From the NCBI GenBank assembly GCA_963779225.1, contig CAVZWW010000003.1:806001-870000 (forward strand): a stretch of 64,000 nucleotides of DNA, read 5' to 3'. Below the pieces are notes generated by a model, which was not told where the DNA came from, did no database searches, and saw nothing but the letters and a program-made list of their open reading frames with translations. This document shows positions 18,629 through 27,177 of this stretch, piece by piece (within the stretch, counting starts at the first letter, position 1; each line of letters starts with the position of its first letter). The position numbers and the translations under genes were made by a program. This stretch comes from CAVPCZ01 sp963779225. GTDB lineage: Bacteria; Bacteroidota; Ignavibacteria; UBA10030; UBA6906.

Positions 18629-19201
18629 ATGGCGACAACCGATGTCATGCGCCTGCGCAGTGCCGGGGAAATACCGAAGGCGCGGTTTGATTACCGGGGT
18701 AAACACCGGTATCTGATCACGCTCGACGTGGCGCCGGGCCGGACGGAGTTCGGGGAGAAGCCGGGCATCATGAAAGTGCTCTCGGTTCTGCGTGAACAGA
18801 GCTGGGAACACAAATTTGACGTGATCGCGTATTCGTTTGCGCCGGAGCGGCTGGTGATGCTTGTGCGCGGGAGGGACGACGGGTCGTACATGAAGGGATT
18901 TCTGACAGCGTTTCGTGCCGCGGCTGACGTTGCGCTCGGTTCACCGCTCTGGAAGCGCACGTATCGGGAGAGAGTTTTACGGAAGAAGGAGGATTTGCGT
19001 GACATTGTCCGGGATATTTTCATGGCTCCCGTACGTGACGGCCGTGCGGCACACCCGGCCGCCTACGAATTCCAGGGTTCGTTCGTCGACAAGATCGTGA
19101 TGTTCTTCCCGCCCGACCCGCACACCACCCGCACCCGCGGATCCGTGGGCCACCGGCGTCCTTCTGGAAATCCCCGCGGCCGGCGACCCCCGCGCCATTG
19201 A
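18629..19201 (+). CDS. Catalytically dead RAYT/Y1-transposase-like protein
   Basis: 190 residues resembling REP-associated tyrosine transposases (IS200/IS605 Y1 fold) along residues 24-150: GKHRYLITL, then AYSFAPERLVMLVRG (68-81), PLWKRTYRERVLRKKEDL (106-123) and VRDIFMAPVRDG (127-138). In active RAYTs the equivalent of APERLVMLV is MPxHxHLLV, carrying the HUH metal ligands; both His are replaced here. The Tyr usually seen in YIxxNPVRAG is Asp. A basic Arg/Pro tail follows. It starts 5 bases after the SDR stop, so it looks like a resident gene in an operon rather than a mobile copy. It may bind nucleic acid without cutting it. Confidence 0.62.
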   Translation: MATTDVMRLRSAGEIPKARFDYRGKHRYLITLDVAPGRTEFGEKPGIMKVLSVLREQSWEHKFDVIAYSFAPERLVMLVRGRDDGSYMKGFLTAFRAAADVALGSPLWKRTYRERVLRKKEDLRDIVRDIFMAPVRDGRAAHPAAYEFQGSFVDKIVMFFPPDPHTTRTRGSVGHRRPSGNPRGRRPPRH

Positions 19202-19357
19202 CTCCCCGTACCGCTGATGTGTCTCGTCATTGAACGGTTGCGCCACCGCTCTTCTGCGCCGCTGATTCTGCATACTGTCGATGTTCCGCCCGGCAGTCCT
19301 CCGCGCCGTGAGTCTTTCGTTTCCAGGCGTAACACTCTACAACCATCCGGCTCACAG

Positions 19358-20269
19358 TTACATTGCTTCGCGGTAGCCGTCGAACAGAGGTGTCCCCGGG
19401 AGGTCGGGCCGGGCGACTTGCTGCAGGAAGGGGAAGGCGCGTAGCGCTGGCGCCGGCACTGCCACTGTTCCCCGGTCATTCACCAGTGCCGACAACTGCA
19501 GGGCATTTGCGACCGCTTTGCCGGATGTGGTGTTGTTCCAGATTACGAATCGTCGCGTGCAGGTTGACGGGAGTGCCTGAAGGCGGCGTTTGATTTCATG
19601 CAGTTCGCGCAGATTGTACAGATAGTCGTACCGTGCGTCATAGGTTTCGGATAACCAGCCTTTTTCGTTACGGCCATGGAGACGGAAATATGCCCGGTCT
19701 CCGCGGGAGCGCGGCAGTGAGTTCATCAGCTGCCGGATCCGGGGGAGGTCGGCCCGGACAGATGCAACGCCCAGTTCCTCCAGGATGCCGGGGAGTGATG
19801 GCTGATCCCAGGAGGAATGCCGGAATTCAAGGTGGAGCGGATAGTTGCGGAAAGAGGTGGCCAGTTTCTCCAGATGGAAACGGTTGGCGCCCGTGCAGGT
19901 GAACGAAAAGGGGAATTGTGCCAGTACCGCGCCCAACCGGTTGCGGCGATGCAGGGCATCGAGCAGCGCCCTGGTGTTGTGCAGCACGCCGGACGCCGGT
20001 TCCCGCCTGTGCGTCAATGAAAAGTGCAGTTTCACCGAGAAAAGAAAGTCCCGCCGTTCGCCCACCGCATCCGCCCACATTTCGGCGTCGCTGTCGCACA
20101 GTGTCTCATCCCAGAATGTCGGCCGTACCTCTACGGTATTGAACAGCCGCGCATAGTACCGGAGCTTTGCTGCGGAGGAAGTCACAGCTGGAGAATACAG
20201 GCACCGGTCCAGCACCTCGTGTTCCCATCCTCCGATGCCGATGAAGATCTGCGTTCCGTGCTGCATCAT
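19358..20269 (-). CDS. DUF72 (YecE-family) TIM-barrel protein
   Basis: 303 residues of the DUF72/YecE family, whose biochemical function is not established. Typical marks are FIGIGGWEHEV at the start, LFNTVEVRPTFW, FLFSVKLHFSLTHRR, LAQFPFSFT, LHLEFRHSSW and AYFRLHGRN, followed by FVIWNNT. A GGAGG lies upstream; its spacing fits the second ATG (20266) slightly better than the first (20269). It is transcribed divergently from the S24 repressor, with about 120 bases between, so the repressor operators could affect this gene too. Confidence 0.88.
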   Translation of the reverse strand: MMQHGTQIFIGIGGWEHEVLDRCLYSPAVTSSAAKLRYYARLFNTVEVRPTFWDETLCDSDAEMWADAVGERRDFLFSVKLHFSLTHRREPASGVLHNTRALLDALHRRNRLGAVLAQFPFSFTCTGANRFHLEKLATSFRNYPLHLEFRHSSWDQPSLPGILEELGVASVRADLPRIRQLMNSLPRSRGDRAYFRLHGRNEKGWLSETYDARYDYLYNLRELHEIKRRLQALPSTCTRRFVIWNNTTSGKAVANALQLSALVNDRGTVAVPAPALRAFPFLQQVARPDLPGTPLFDGYREAM

Positions 20270-20289
20270 CTTTCCTCCCGAGAATGTAC

Positions 20290-20318
20290 TTGACAGACTG
20301 ACCGGATTTCCGTATATT
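20290..20318 (+). promoter_or_regulatory. Promoter of the S24 repressor
   Basis: Consensus TTGACA at 20290-20295, a 17-base spacer, and TATATT at 20313-20318 (TATATTTG, also matching TAnnTTTG). It is the best promoter seen in the window. Expected start of transcription is near 20325. Confidence 0.75.
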
Positions 20319-20333
20319 TGCCATCGTTAAGAT

Positions 20334-20379
20334 ACGACATAAATGTCGTTCTGTCAAGACCAAAGTTGACAAATATGTC
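20334..20379 (+). promoter_or_regulatory. Paired GACA-N4-TGTC operators
   Basis: Two copies of GACA-N4-TGTC lie between promoter and start codon: 20336-20347 (part of a longer repeat ACGACAT-AA-ATGTCGT at 20334-20349) and 20368-20379. Their centres are 32 bases apart, about three helical turns. They fit binding by dimers of the HTH repressor encoded immediately downstream, giving autoregulation by blocking the early transcribed region. Confidence 0.68.
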
Positions 20380-20391
20380 TTCGGAGGTTCC

Positions 20392-21042
20392 ATGAAAACA
20401 ACCATCGGCGAGCGTTTGCGTGCGGCCCGCGCGAGCAAAGAGCTGGACCAGTCGGTTCTGGCGGAGAAGGCGGGTGTGGTGACACGGACGCTGCAGCGTT
20501 GGGAAAAGGGGGAACAGGTGCCGGACGGCGTTTCCATTACGCGTCTTGCCAAAGCCACCGGCGTGCAGGCCAGCTGGCTGTTGACGGGCGAGGGGGAGAT
20601 GTATCCCACACCCGCCCGGCCGGATAACGTGTACACCCTCCCCGGCACCGCACGGCGCAAATCCCGCCTGGTCGATCTTCCCGTGATCTCCGCCGTTCCC
20701 GCAGGGAAAGTCGCAACGCTGTTTCATCCGGACTATGTTGACGACTACGTAACGGTGGACGATGTGAAGGATCCGCAGGCTTTCGCACTCAAAGTCAAAG
20801 GAAACAGCATGGCCCCGCGCATTGAGGACGGCGATGTGGTAATCGTCAGTCCCGTCCAGGAGGCGCGGAGCGGCGACATTTGTGTGATACGCGTGAATGG
20901 CGAAGACACCTTGAAAAAAGTGAAGCTGGAGGGGAACTACATCCACCTGATTCCGCTGAACCCGGAGTTTGAACCCGTTACGGTGAAGCGGAAGGAAGTG
21001 AATTTCGTGTGGAAGGTGGTCAAGCTCATAAAAGAACTGTAG
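20392..21042 (+). CDS. LexA/CI-like repressor (HTH + S24 protease)
   Basis: 216 residues: an HTH XRE DNA-binding domain (about 5-65, GERLRAARASKELDQSVLAE) and a C-terminal S24 LexA-type self-cleaving domain. The cleavage site appears intact as Ala104-Gly105 in AVPAGKV, with Ser139 in GNSMAP and the Lys pair 175-176 in DTLKKVK as the catalytic dyad region. Such proteins repress until RecA filaments trigger cleavage. The N-terminal domain is XRE/CI-like rather than the winged helix of canonical LexA. No prophage genes are adjacent, so it may be a stand-alone stress regulator. It is preceded by a strong promoter and two inverted repeats. Confidence 0.88.
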   Translation: MKTTIGERLRAARASKELDQSVLAEKAGVVTRTLQRWEKGEQVPDGVSITRLAKATGVQASWLLTGEGEMYPTPARPDNVYTLPGTARRKSRLVDLPVISAVPAGKVATLFHPDYVDDYVTVDDVKDPQAFALKVKGNSMAPRIEDGDVVIVSPVQEARSGDICVIRVNGEDTLKKVKLEGNYIHLIPLNPEFEPVTVKRKEVNFVWKVVKLIKEL

Positions 21043-21150
21043 TGCTTCAGGTGCAGGGGTGATTGCCAGCTTGCACCCGTGCAACGCACAGGCCGGCCGG
21101 ACCGTCCCTCGGGTTCGCCTCGAGCCAGGGGCTCCCGCCCGGCATGATCT

Positions 21151-22392
21151 TCAGCTCACCATGTGCACCACTACCCCGTCTCTCAGCTTCGGCTCGAACC
21201 ATGTGCTCTTGGGCGGCATGATCTTTCCGGCATCGGCGATCGCCAGCAGCTCCTCGATCGACGTCGGATAGAGTGCAAACGCCACGGCCATCTCCCCGGA
21301 ATTGACACGGCGCTCCAGCTCTTCCAATCCGCGTATCCCGCCAACAAAGTCCACCCGCTTGCTCATCCGGGGGTCGTCAATGCCGAGCACCGGCGCCAGC
21401 AGGTGCTTCTGGAGAATCGACACATCCAGACGCTCGACGGGATCAGGAACAGACAGCAATGTGGTTGATGCGCGCAGGACGTGCCAGGTGCCCTGCAGGT
21501 ACATGCCGTACTCCCCCTTGCGCGACGGCTTGTGCCTGCCTGTCGCGGGGGTGACGTCGAAATGTTTGCCGATCTCCGTCAACACCTCTCCGGCACTTTT
21601 CCCGTTCAGATCTTTGACCACCCGGTTGTAATCCAGAATACGCAGCTGGTTGTGCGGGAAGAGAACCGCGAGGAAGAAGTTGTATTCTTCATCGCCGCGG
21701 TGGTGCGGGTTATTATCGGCCAGCTCTTTCCCCACCCGCGCCGCGGCGGCGGAACGGTGATGTCCATCCGCAACATACAGGTGAGAGACCGCCCGGAAAG
21801 CGCCGGTGATGGCGGCTATGGTCGCCGTATCGGCGACCACCCAGAATTGATGCCGGATGCCGTCTTCTGCGACGAAATCGTACACGGGAGCGTTCGTGCA
21901 CACACGCCCGACGGCAGCATCGATGACCGGTTGTGCACGGTATGTCAGGAAGATCGGACCGGAGTGTGCATTTGTCACCCGTACGTGCTTGGTCCGGTCG
22001 TCCTCCTTGTCCTTCCGCGTCAGCTCATGTTTTTTTATGGTGTCGTTCAGGTATTCCTGCACCGACGCACAGCCGACGATGCCGTACTGTGTATGACCAC
22101 CCATGGTCTGGGCGTACACATAGAGACACGGTGAGGGATCTTCCTTGAGGATGCCGTCACGGATCAACCGTTCCAGGTTCTCTTTTCCCTTCAGATAGAC
22201 ACGCTCATCGTACAGGTGCACATCGGGGGGGAGATCAATCTCCGGCTTTCCGACATGCAGGAAGGAAAGCGGTTTGCCCTGTGCTTCAAGGCGTGCTTCG
22301 TCGGAATTCAGCACATCGTAAGGTTTGCTGGCGACGGCGGCCGCGTGGACAGAGAGCGGGCGATATCCCTTGAAGGGACGAAGTGTGGCCAT
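21151..22392 (-). CDS. DUF1015 family protein
   Basis: 413 residues from the ATG at 22392, chosen because MATLRPFKGYRPL is the usual family start; the frame is open 60 bases further. Family marks are KPYDVLNSDEAR, LYVYAQT, YGIVGCASVQEYLND, KKHELTRKDKEDDRTKHV, YVADGHHRSAAAARV and FLAVLFPHNQLRILDYNRVV. Biochemical function is not established. It lies about 100 bases downstream of a class V aminotransferase on the same strand. DUF1015 genes often accompany serine-biosynthesis genes, which suggests a link to that pathway. Confidence 0.88.
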   Translation of the reverse strand: MATLRPFKGYRPLSVHAAAVASKPYDVLNSDEARLEAQGKPLSFLHVGKPEIDLPPDVHLYDERVYLKGKENLERLIRDGILKEDPSPCLYVYAQTMGGHTQYGIVGCASVQEYLNDTIKKHELTRKDKEDDRTKHVRVTNAHSGPIFLTYRAQPVIDAAVGRVCTNAPVYDFVAEDGIRHQFWVVADTATIAAITGAFRAVSHLYVADGHHRSAAAARVGKELADNNPHHRGDEEYNFFLAVLFPHNQLRILDYNRVVKDLNGKSAGEVLTEIGKHFDVTPATGRHKPSRKGEYGMYLQGTWHVLRASTTLLSVPDPVERLDVSILQKHLLAPVLGIDDPRMSKRVDFVGGIRGLEELERRVNSGEMAVAFALYPTSIEELLAIADAGKIMPPKSTWFEPKLRDGVVVHMVS

Positions 22393-22445
22393 GGCAGTGA
22401 CTCGTTGTGAACGTGGGAGATCGGAGAATGGGGAGTTGTCGGACT

Positions 22446-22485
22446 GCCCCACCCCGGGGCGGCTCTCCTGCCGGCCCCGGGCAGG
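22446..22485 (-). terminator. Two GC hairpins between aminotransferase and DUF1015
   Basis: Just after the aminotransferase stop on the minus strand, arms CCTGCC (22467-22472) and GGCAGG (22480-22485) form one hairpin, and GCCCC/GGGGC (22446-22450 and 22456-22460) a second. No T-tract follows, so partial termination or mRNA processing is more likely than full termination. Confidence 0.4.
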
Positions 22486-22492
22486 GGGAAAA

Positions 22493-23569
22493 CTACTTCA
22501 GCGTCGGGAGAATGCGTTCGATAGCCGCCGTCACCTGTTTGATGTCCTCCATGGTCAGCTCACCCATGTGGGCGATACGGAAGGTCTTTTCCTTCAGGTC
22601 ACCGTACCCGTTGGAGATCTGCATGCCTTCCTTGCCGAGCGCATCGTTCAGCGCTTTCACCGAAATATTCCGGGTATTGGTTATGGTCGTCAGCGTCTGC
22701 GAAGCGTATTTCTCCTCGGGGTAGAGCGCGAAATGCCGTTTCGCCCACGCGCGCGTGTATTCCGCCATGGCTTTGTGGCGTGCGTAGCGGTTCTCCAGTC
22801 CTTCGGCCAGGATCCTGTCGAGCTGGTAGTGCAGCGCGAACATGTGCGACAGTGACGGCGTGGCGGAATACTGATGGTCCTTGGTCTCCACATACTTGTA
22901 CAGTTCCACGAGATCGAGGTACCACCCGCGGTATTTCACCTGCTTGCCATGTTCGATCGCGCGTAACGACGCGGCGCAGATCGCGAGTCCGGGAGGAAGG
23001 GCGAGCGCTTTCTGCGTGGAGGTGATGCACACGTCGATGCCGAGTTTGTCCACTTCTACTTTTGCGCCTGCCATGGAGCTGACGGTATCGACGAGCCAGA
23101 GAACATCGGGGTATTTTCTCCGGACTTCCGCGATTTCCTCCACCGGGTTCATAATGCCGGTGGACGTCTCGTTGTGTGTAACGGTAAAGACATCGTACTT
23201 TCCGGTTGCCAGCGCCTTGTCCACCATTTCCGGCGTCGTCGGGTGCCCCCACTCCGATTCGACCTTGTCGGCGGGAACATTGTTTGCCTCGGCCATTTTG
23301 AACCACCGGTTGCCGAACGCACCGACGGAGAACACGCAGGCGCGTTTGGCTGTGAGAGAACGGATCGAACCTTCCATCAGTCCCGATCCGGACGTCGTGG
23401 AGAGCAGTATCGGGTTTGCCGTGTGGAACACCTTGCGCATCTTCTCGCTGATTTCCCGTTGCAGCTGGGATGCTTCCTTCCCCCGGTGGCCGATCATCGG
23501 TGTGGCCATCTTCTGGAGAACGTCGGGGGCGACTTCTGTGGGACCGGGGATGAACAGTTTCTTGTGCAT
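22493..23569 (-). CDS. Class V aminotransferase (serine pathway type)
   Basis: 358 residues from the ATG at 23569 (MHKKLFIPGPTEV, preceded by GAGG 5 bases away). PLP fold I, class V: STTSGSGLMEG for phosphate contacts, Asp161 in WLVDTVSSM, and the Schiff-base Lys187 in ITSTQKALALPPG. The family covers alanine/serine-glyoxylate aminotransferases and a phosphoserine aminotransferase type used by some bacteria and archaea. With DUF1015 as neighbour, a role in serine formation is the better guess, but substrate cannot be fixed from sequence. Confidence 0.87.
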   Translation of the reverse strand: MHKKLFIPGPTEVAPDVLQKMATPMIGHRGKEASQLQREISEKMRKVFHTANPILLSTTSGSGLMEGSIRSLTAKRACVFSVGAFGNRWFKMAEANNVPADKVESEWGHPTTPEMVDKALATGKYDVFTVTHNETSTGIMNPVEEIAEVRRKYPDVLWLVDTVSSMAGAKVEVDKLGIDVCITSTQKALALPPGLAICAASLRAIEHGKQVKYRGWYLDLVELYKYVETKDHQYSATPSLSHMFALHYQLDRILAEGLENRYARHKAMAEYTRAWAKRHFALYPEEKYASQTLTTITNTRNISVKALNDALGKEGMQISNGYGDLKEKTFRIAHMGELTMEDIKQVTAAIERILPTLK

Positions 23570-23636
23570 TGGAACCTCGGGAGATTGGGAGGGGAAGTCG
23601 TCAGTGTGGTTACCACCACCAAAAACCATAATGAGC

Positions 23637-23652
23637 AAAAATCATGATTTTT
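23637..23652. promoter_or_regulatory. Perfect 16-base palindrome between divergent genes
   Basis: AAAAATCATGATTTTT, perfectly self-complementary, flanked outside by GAGC and GCTC. It lies 68 bases upstream of the aminotransferase start and 160 bases upstream of the PLD-like gene. It could be an operator controlling one or both divergent genes. Confidence 0.45.
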
Positions 23653-23810
23653 CTGCTCAAAAGCAACGAACCCGAACCGCATCGAAACCACCGTCGACAG
23701 CCTCAATTATTGCACCTCGCGCTCGGTATCGGTATCTTGAAGTACAATCCCGGCGTGGGGCGACACCCGAACGCCGAGCACTCCAAACACAACCAACAGC
23801 TCAGGAACAC

Positions 23811-26800
23811 ATGCCCGTCCGCTGCCGAAGAATCCTCGTCATTCTGGCGATATCTTCACTTCCGTTCGTCCAGCTCTATTCACAGTCCACTCTCACCGCC
23901 GTGACCATCCCGGGCGCAATTGCGGATGGTGGCGGGACGGGATCAACGGGGACTCCCTATGCGGTATTTGTCAGAATACAGGGCTGGTCAGGTGCGGCGA
24001 ACAGCCCGGTGTACCTGAAAATTTATTCCGGCACCAACAACGAGTACATGTGGACAGGCAGCGCCTGGAGCAATGCCACGGCCTATTCCGCTTCCAACCA
24101 ACCCGTGGTGAATATCGACGCTGCGGGAAATTGGTCGGGATGGATCTACGCGAAGCACAACAACGCCCTGGGATCGTCCGCATCAGTGCGTGCCGCAAAG
24201 GTCGGCGCAACGAGCACGAATCTGACCTCGGCATCGAAGTCCTTCGTAATTCTCAGCACGCAGGGAGCGGGCAACGGAGGATGGATCGTGCGCACGGGCT
24301 CCCCTGAGGCCAACAAGGGGATTCTGGCCTACACCGGTGGTTCCGTGGTCGGCACCTATCGTACCGAGGACAACGCGATTGCGGAAGGGTACACGTACAG
24401 CGCAGGCGGATTTAAGATTGCGGCACCCGCCGGCATCATTGATTCCCTTGTGACGATCAACGACGACGGCTCGCGCGCCACCGTGCTTGCCGGACCATGG
24501 TCCGTCACTGCGGGACAGGAAACCGATGCGGGTACCACTGCCGGAGGTGTCGGAAGGGGTCTGGTGCGGGTTTCACCTCCGACGCTCTCGGGCGGGACCC
24601 TTCATGCGATAACGTTCACGGTGGTGGGAGAGAGCCCTTATGTCATCACGAATGCGAGTGTGAAGATCCCTTCACCATGGATCTGGTCACACTCGACAGA
24701 CGACATCACGATATCGGGTGGCGGCAGTCCGGTTGTCAGTATAGCGGGTGACACCGTTGTCCTTGCCGGCCTGGCGCTGGGTGGGGGTGACAGTCTTCGT
24801 TTTACAGTCAATAGCGTCACACCTCCCGATTCCACGGCATCATTTGCGTTTCCCGCACGCACCGGAACGCATCCGGATTCCCTGTTCGCCATTTCGACGC
24901 AACCCTCGGTTTTTGTCTACGGGATTCCCGCCTCCATTGCCACGGTCAAAATCAACGATTCAAACGGTGTTCCGTTGAAAAACAACTCGCTGGTCACCGT
25001 GCGTGGCGTCGTCACGGTTGCCAACGAGTTTGGGGGTCCGTCCTACATCCAGGACAATTCCGGAGGGATGGCGGTATACGGGTTTGCGTTTTCAACGGCT
25101 GTCACCAACGGGGATGAGGTCGTCGTGTCCGGACTTGTCCAGCCGTTTTCCGGTCTGACGGAAATCGTGAATCCTCTGCTCCACACAATTGTGAGTTCGG
25201 GGAACAGCGTTGACCCCATTCTGGTGACGGCGTCAGAAATCCAGAATGATGGCATAGGCGGCGTCGAACTCTACGAAGGGCGCCTCGTGAGGATCAACGG
25301 TATCACGGTAGTCGGCACCGGTGCTTGGGGCGCAAACACCAACTATACGGTCTTCGATCCGACCGATTCGACACAGGTCCGCATCGACAACAACACAACC
25401 CTTGTCGGTGGCCCAATTCCGGTCTCCTTCTGCGATATTGTCGGGGTTGTTGGACAGTTTGTGAGCTCCGCTCCATACATCGGCGGCTACCAGATCATGC
25501 CGCGGTCAACGGCGGACATTCTCTCAACGGGTCCGGTGATCGCGTCGGTGCCGGAGGAGGGGAGTATCACCCCATCGTCGTTCGTCGTCTCCTGGACAAC
25601 AAGCAGACCGGGCACATCGGCGCTCCGATTCGGGAAGACTACGGCGTATGAACTCGGGTCTCTAGCACCTGACACAATCCAGCGCACGTCGCACGCCATA
25701 GTTGTCAGCGGGCTCACCGCAGCGACTGTGTATCACGTGCAGGTATATTCTGCGAGTGGTTCAGACACGAGCCGGGCGGGCGACCTCGTGGTGAGCACGG
25801 CTTCGCCGCCGCAGGCAACCGGTGCGATACATGTCTATTTCAACAAAAGCGTCGACACCAGCCTGGCGAATGGCTCGCCTGCGGCAGGCAATCAGGATCT
25901 CGTGGCACTGCTGACACAAAGAATGAATGGAGCCCGCCGTTCTATCGATGCCGCGTTTTACAACTTGAGCAGCACGCCCGGAGCCAGTCTGGCGGCGGCA
26001 ATGGTGGCGGCGAAACAACGCGGGGTGCGGGTGCGGGTGATCTGCGAACAGGATAACCGCAGCAATGCCCCGTTTAACACGCTGGTCGCCGCGGGGGTCC
26101 CGTTGATCAGCGACACGTTCGACCCTGTGAATGCGGGTGCAGGGCTGATGCACAACAAGTTTGTCGTCATCGACGGGCAGGGGGGTGCACCCGAGAGTGT
26201 CTGGGTCTGGACAGGCTCCTGGAATCCTTCGTTGTCGGGGACGCAGGACGACTATCAGAACGCTGTTGAAATTCAGGACCCCGCGCTCGCCGGGGCCTAC
26301 ACGGTCGAATTCAATGAAATGTGGGGCGGGGCGGGAGATGTTCCGGATGCAGCGGTATCCCGGTTCGGCGCCCGGAAAACGGACAACACGCCGCACCGTT
26401 TTGTTGTCGGCGGCCGGCCGGTGCTCTGCTATTTCAGTCCCAGTGACCGGACGACAACGCAGATCATCACCGCCATATCTTCGGCGGACCATTCCATTGC
26501 GTTCGGGTTGCTGACGCTCACGCGCAGGGATATTGCCAGCGCCCTTCTGACCAGGATGACATCGGGCAGTGAGCTCCGGGGTGTAATGGACAACCGCGAT
26601 GATACGGGTTCGCAGTATGATTACCTGGTCTCGTCGGGTGCGGATGTCCGGCTGAAGTCCGGTGCGGGCCTTCTGCACCATAAATACGGCGTGATCGATG
26701 CCGGGTTCACTTCTTCGCATCCTACCGTGATTACCGGTTCGCACAACTGGACCAACTCCGCTGAGGTCAGCAACGGGGAGAATACCCTGATCATTGAAGA

Positions 26801-27173
26801 TGCCACACTTGCAGGGCACTATCTTCAGGAATTCGCGGCGCGGTACTACCAGTTCGGCGGCTCCGATACCATCCGGGTGAGTGTGGAGCGGATGGGCGAT
26901 GAGTTCCCGGCAGTGTTCGCCCTCCTCCAAAACTATCCCAACCCGTTCAATCCCACAACGACACTGACGTTCCGGGTCCCTGCCGCCGGCCGCGTCGTCT
27001 TGAAAGTGTACGATTTGCTGGGGCGGGAGGTCCGTACGCTCGTGGACGACCGCTTGATGCCCGGTACATACCGCGTGAAGTACGACGCAGGAGGCTCGGC
27101 CAGCGGTGTCTATTTTGCGCGTCTCGACGGCGGTGGGAAGACTCTTGTTCAATCCATGCTGCTGGTCCGGTAA
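23811..27173 (+). CDS. T9SS-exported phospholipase D-like protein
   Basis: 1,120 residues from the ATG at 23811 (AGGA 5 bases upstream), giving a signal peptide ending LYSQ. Order: an N-terminal beta-rich region; an OB-fold region about 385-560 (LVTVRGVVTVANEFGG, YIQDNSGGMAVYG); a fibronectin III-like domain about 575-665; two phospholipase-D HKD motifs, HNKFVVID (781-788) and HHKYGVID (956-963); and a T9SS type A sorting domain from about 1040 (LQNYPNPFNPTTTL). Two HKD motifs make a complete PLD active site. Substrates could be phospholipids or nucleic acid; the OB-fold partner favours DNA or RNA. The M14 peptidase gene starts 4 bases after the stop. Confidence 0.9.
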   Translation: MPVRCRRILVILAISSLPFVQLYSQSTLTAVTIPGAIADGGGTGSTGTPYAVFVRIQGWSGAANSPVYLKIYSGTNNEYMWTGSAWSNATAYSASNQPVVNIDAAGNWSGWIYAKHNNALGSSASVRAAKVGATSTNLTSASKSFVILSTQGAGNGGWIVRTGSPEANKGILAYTGGSVVGTYRTEDNAIAEGYTYSAGGFKIAAPAGIIDSLVTINDDGSRATVLAGPWSVTAGQETDAGTTAGGVGRGLVRVSPPTLSGGTLHAITFTVVGESPYVITNASVKIPSPWIWSHSTDDITISGGGSPVVSIAGDTVVLAGLALGGGDSLRFTVNSVTPPDSTASFAFPARTGTHPDSLFAISTQPSVFVYGIPASIATVKINDSNGVPLKNNSLVTVRGVVTVANEFGGPSYIQDNSGGMAVYGFAFSTAVTNGDEVVVSGLVQPFSGLTEIVNPLLHTIVSSGNSVDPILVTASEIQNDGIGGVELYEGRLVRINGITVVGTGAWGANTNYTVFDPTDSTQVRIDNNTTLVGGPIPVSFCDIVGVVGQFVSSAPYIGGYQIMPRSTADILSTGPVIASVPEEGSITPSSFVVSWTTSRPGTSALRFGKTTAYELGSLAPDTIQRTSHAIVVSGLTAATVYHVQVYSASGSDTSRAGDLVVSTASPPQATGAIHVYFNKSVDTSLANGSPAAGNQDLVALLTQRMNGARRSIDAAFYNLSSTPGASLAAAMVAAKQRGVRVRVICEQDNRSNAPFNTLVAAGVPLISDTFDPVNAGAGLMHNKFVVIDGQGGAPESVWVWTGSWNPSLSGTQDDYQNAVEIQDPALAGAYTVEFNEMWGGAGDVPDAAVSRFGARKTDNTPHRFVVGGRPVLCYFSPSDRTTTQIITAISSADHSIAFGLLTLTRRDIASALLTRMTSGSELRGVMDNRDDTGSQYDYLVSSGADVRLKSGAGLLHHKYGVIDAGFTSSHPTVITGSHNWTNSAEVSNGENTLIIEDATLAGHYLQEFAARYYQFGGSDTIRVSVERMGDEFPAVFALLQNYPNPFNPTTTLTFRVPAAGRVVLKVYDLLGREVRTLVDDRLMPGTYRVKYDAGGSASGVYFARLDGGGKTLVQSMLLVR

Positions 27174-27177
27174 GAGC

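Noticed and set aside
18629..19201. Active insertion sequence
   Set aside because: No terminal hairpins or REP-like repeats were seen around the RAYT-like gene and its catalytic residues are gone.
20392..21042. Prophage remnant around the S24 repressor
   Set aside because: No integrase, structural or lysis genes on either side; neighbours are DUF72 and DUF1015 housekeeping-type genes.
21043..21150. Bidirectional terminator between the S24 and DUF1015 genes
   Set aside because: Only a weak GGGTG/CACCC pairing with a 12-base loop and no T-tract.
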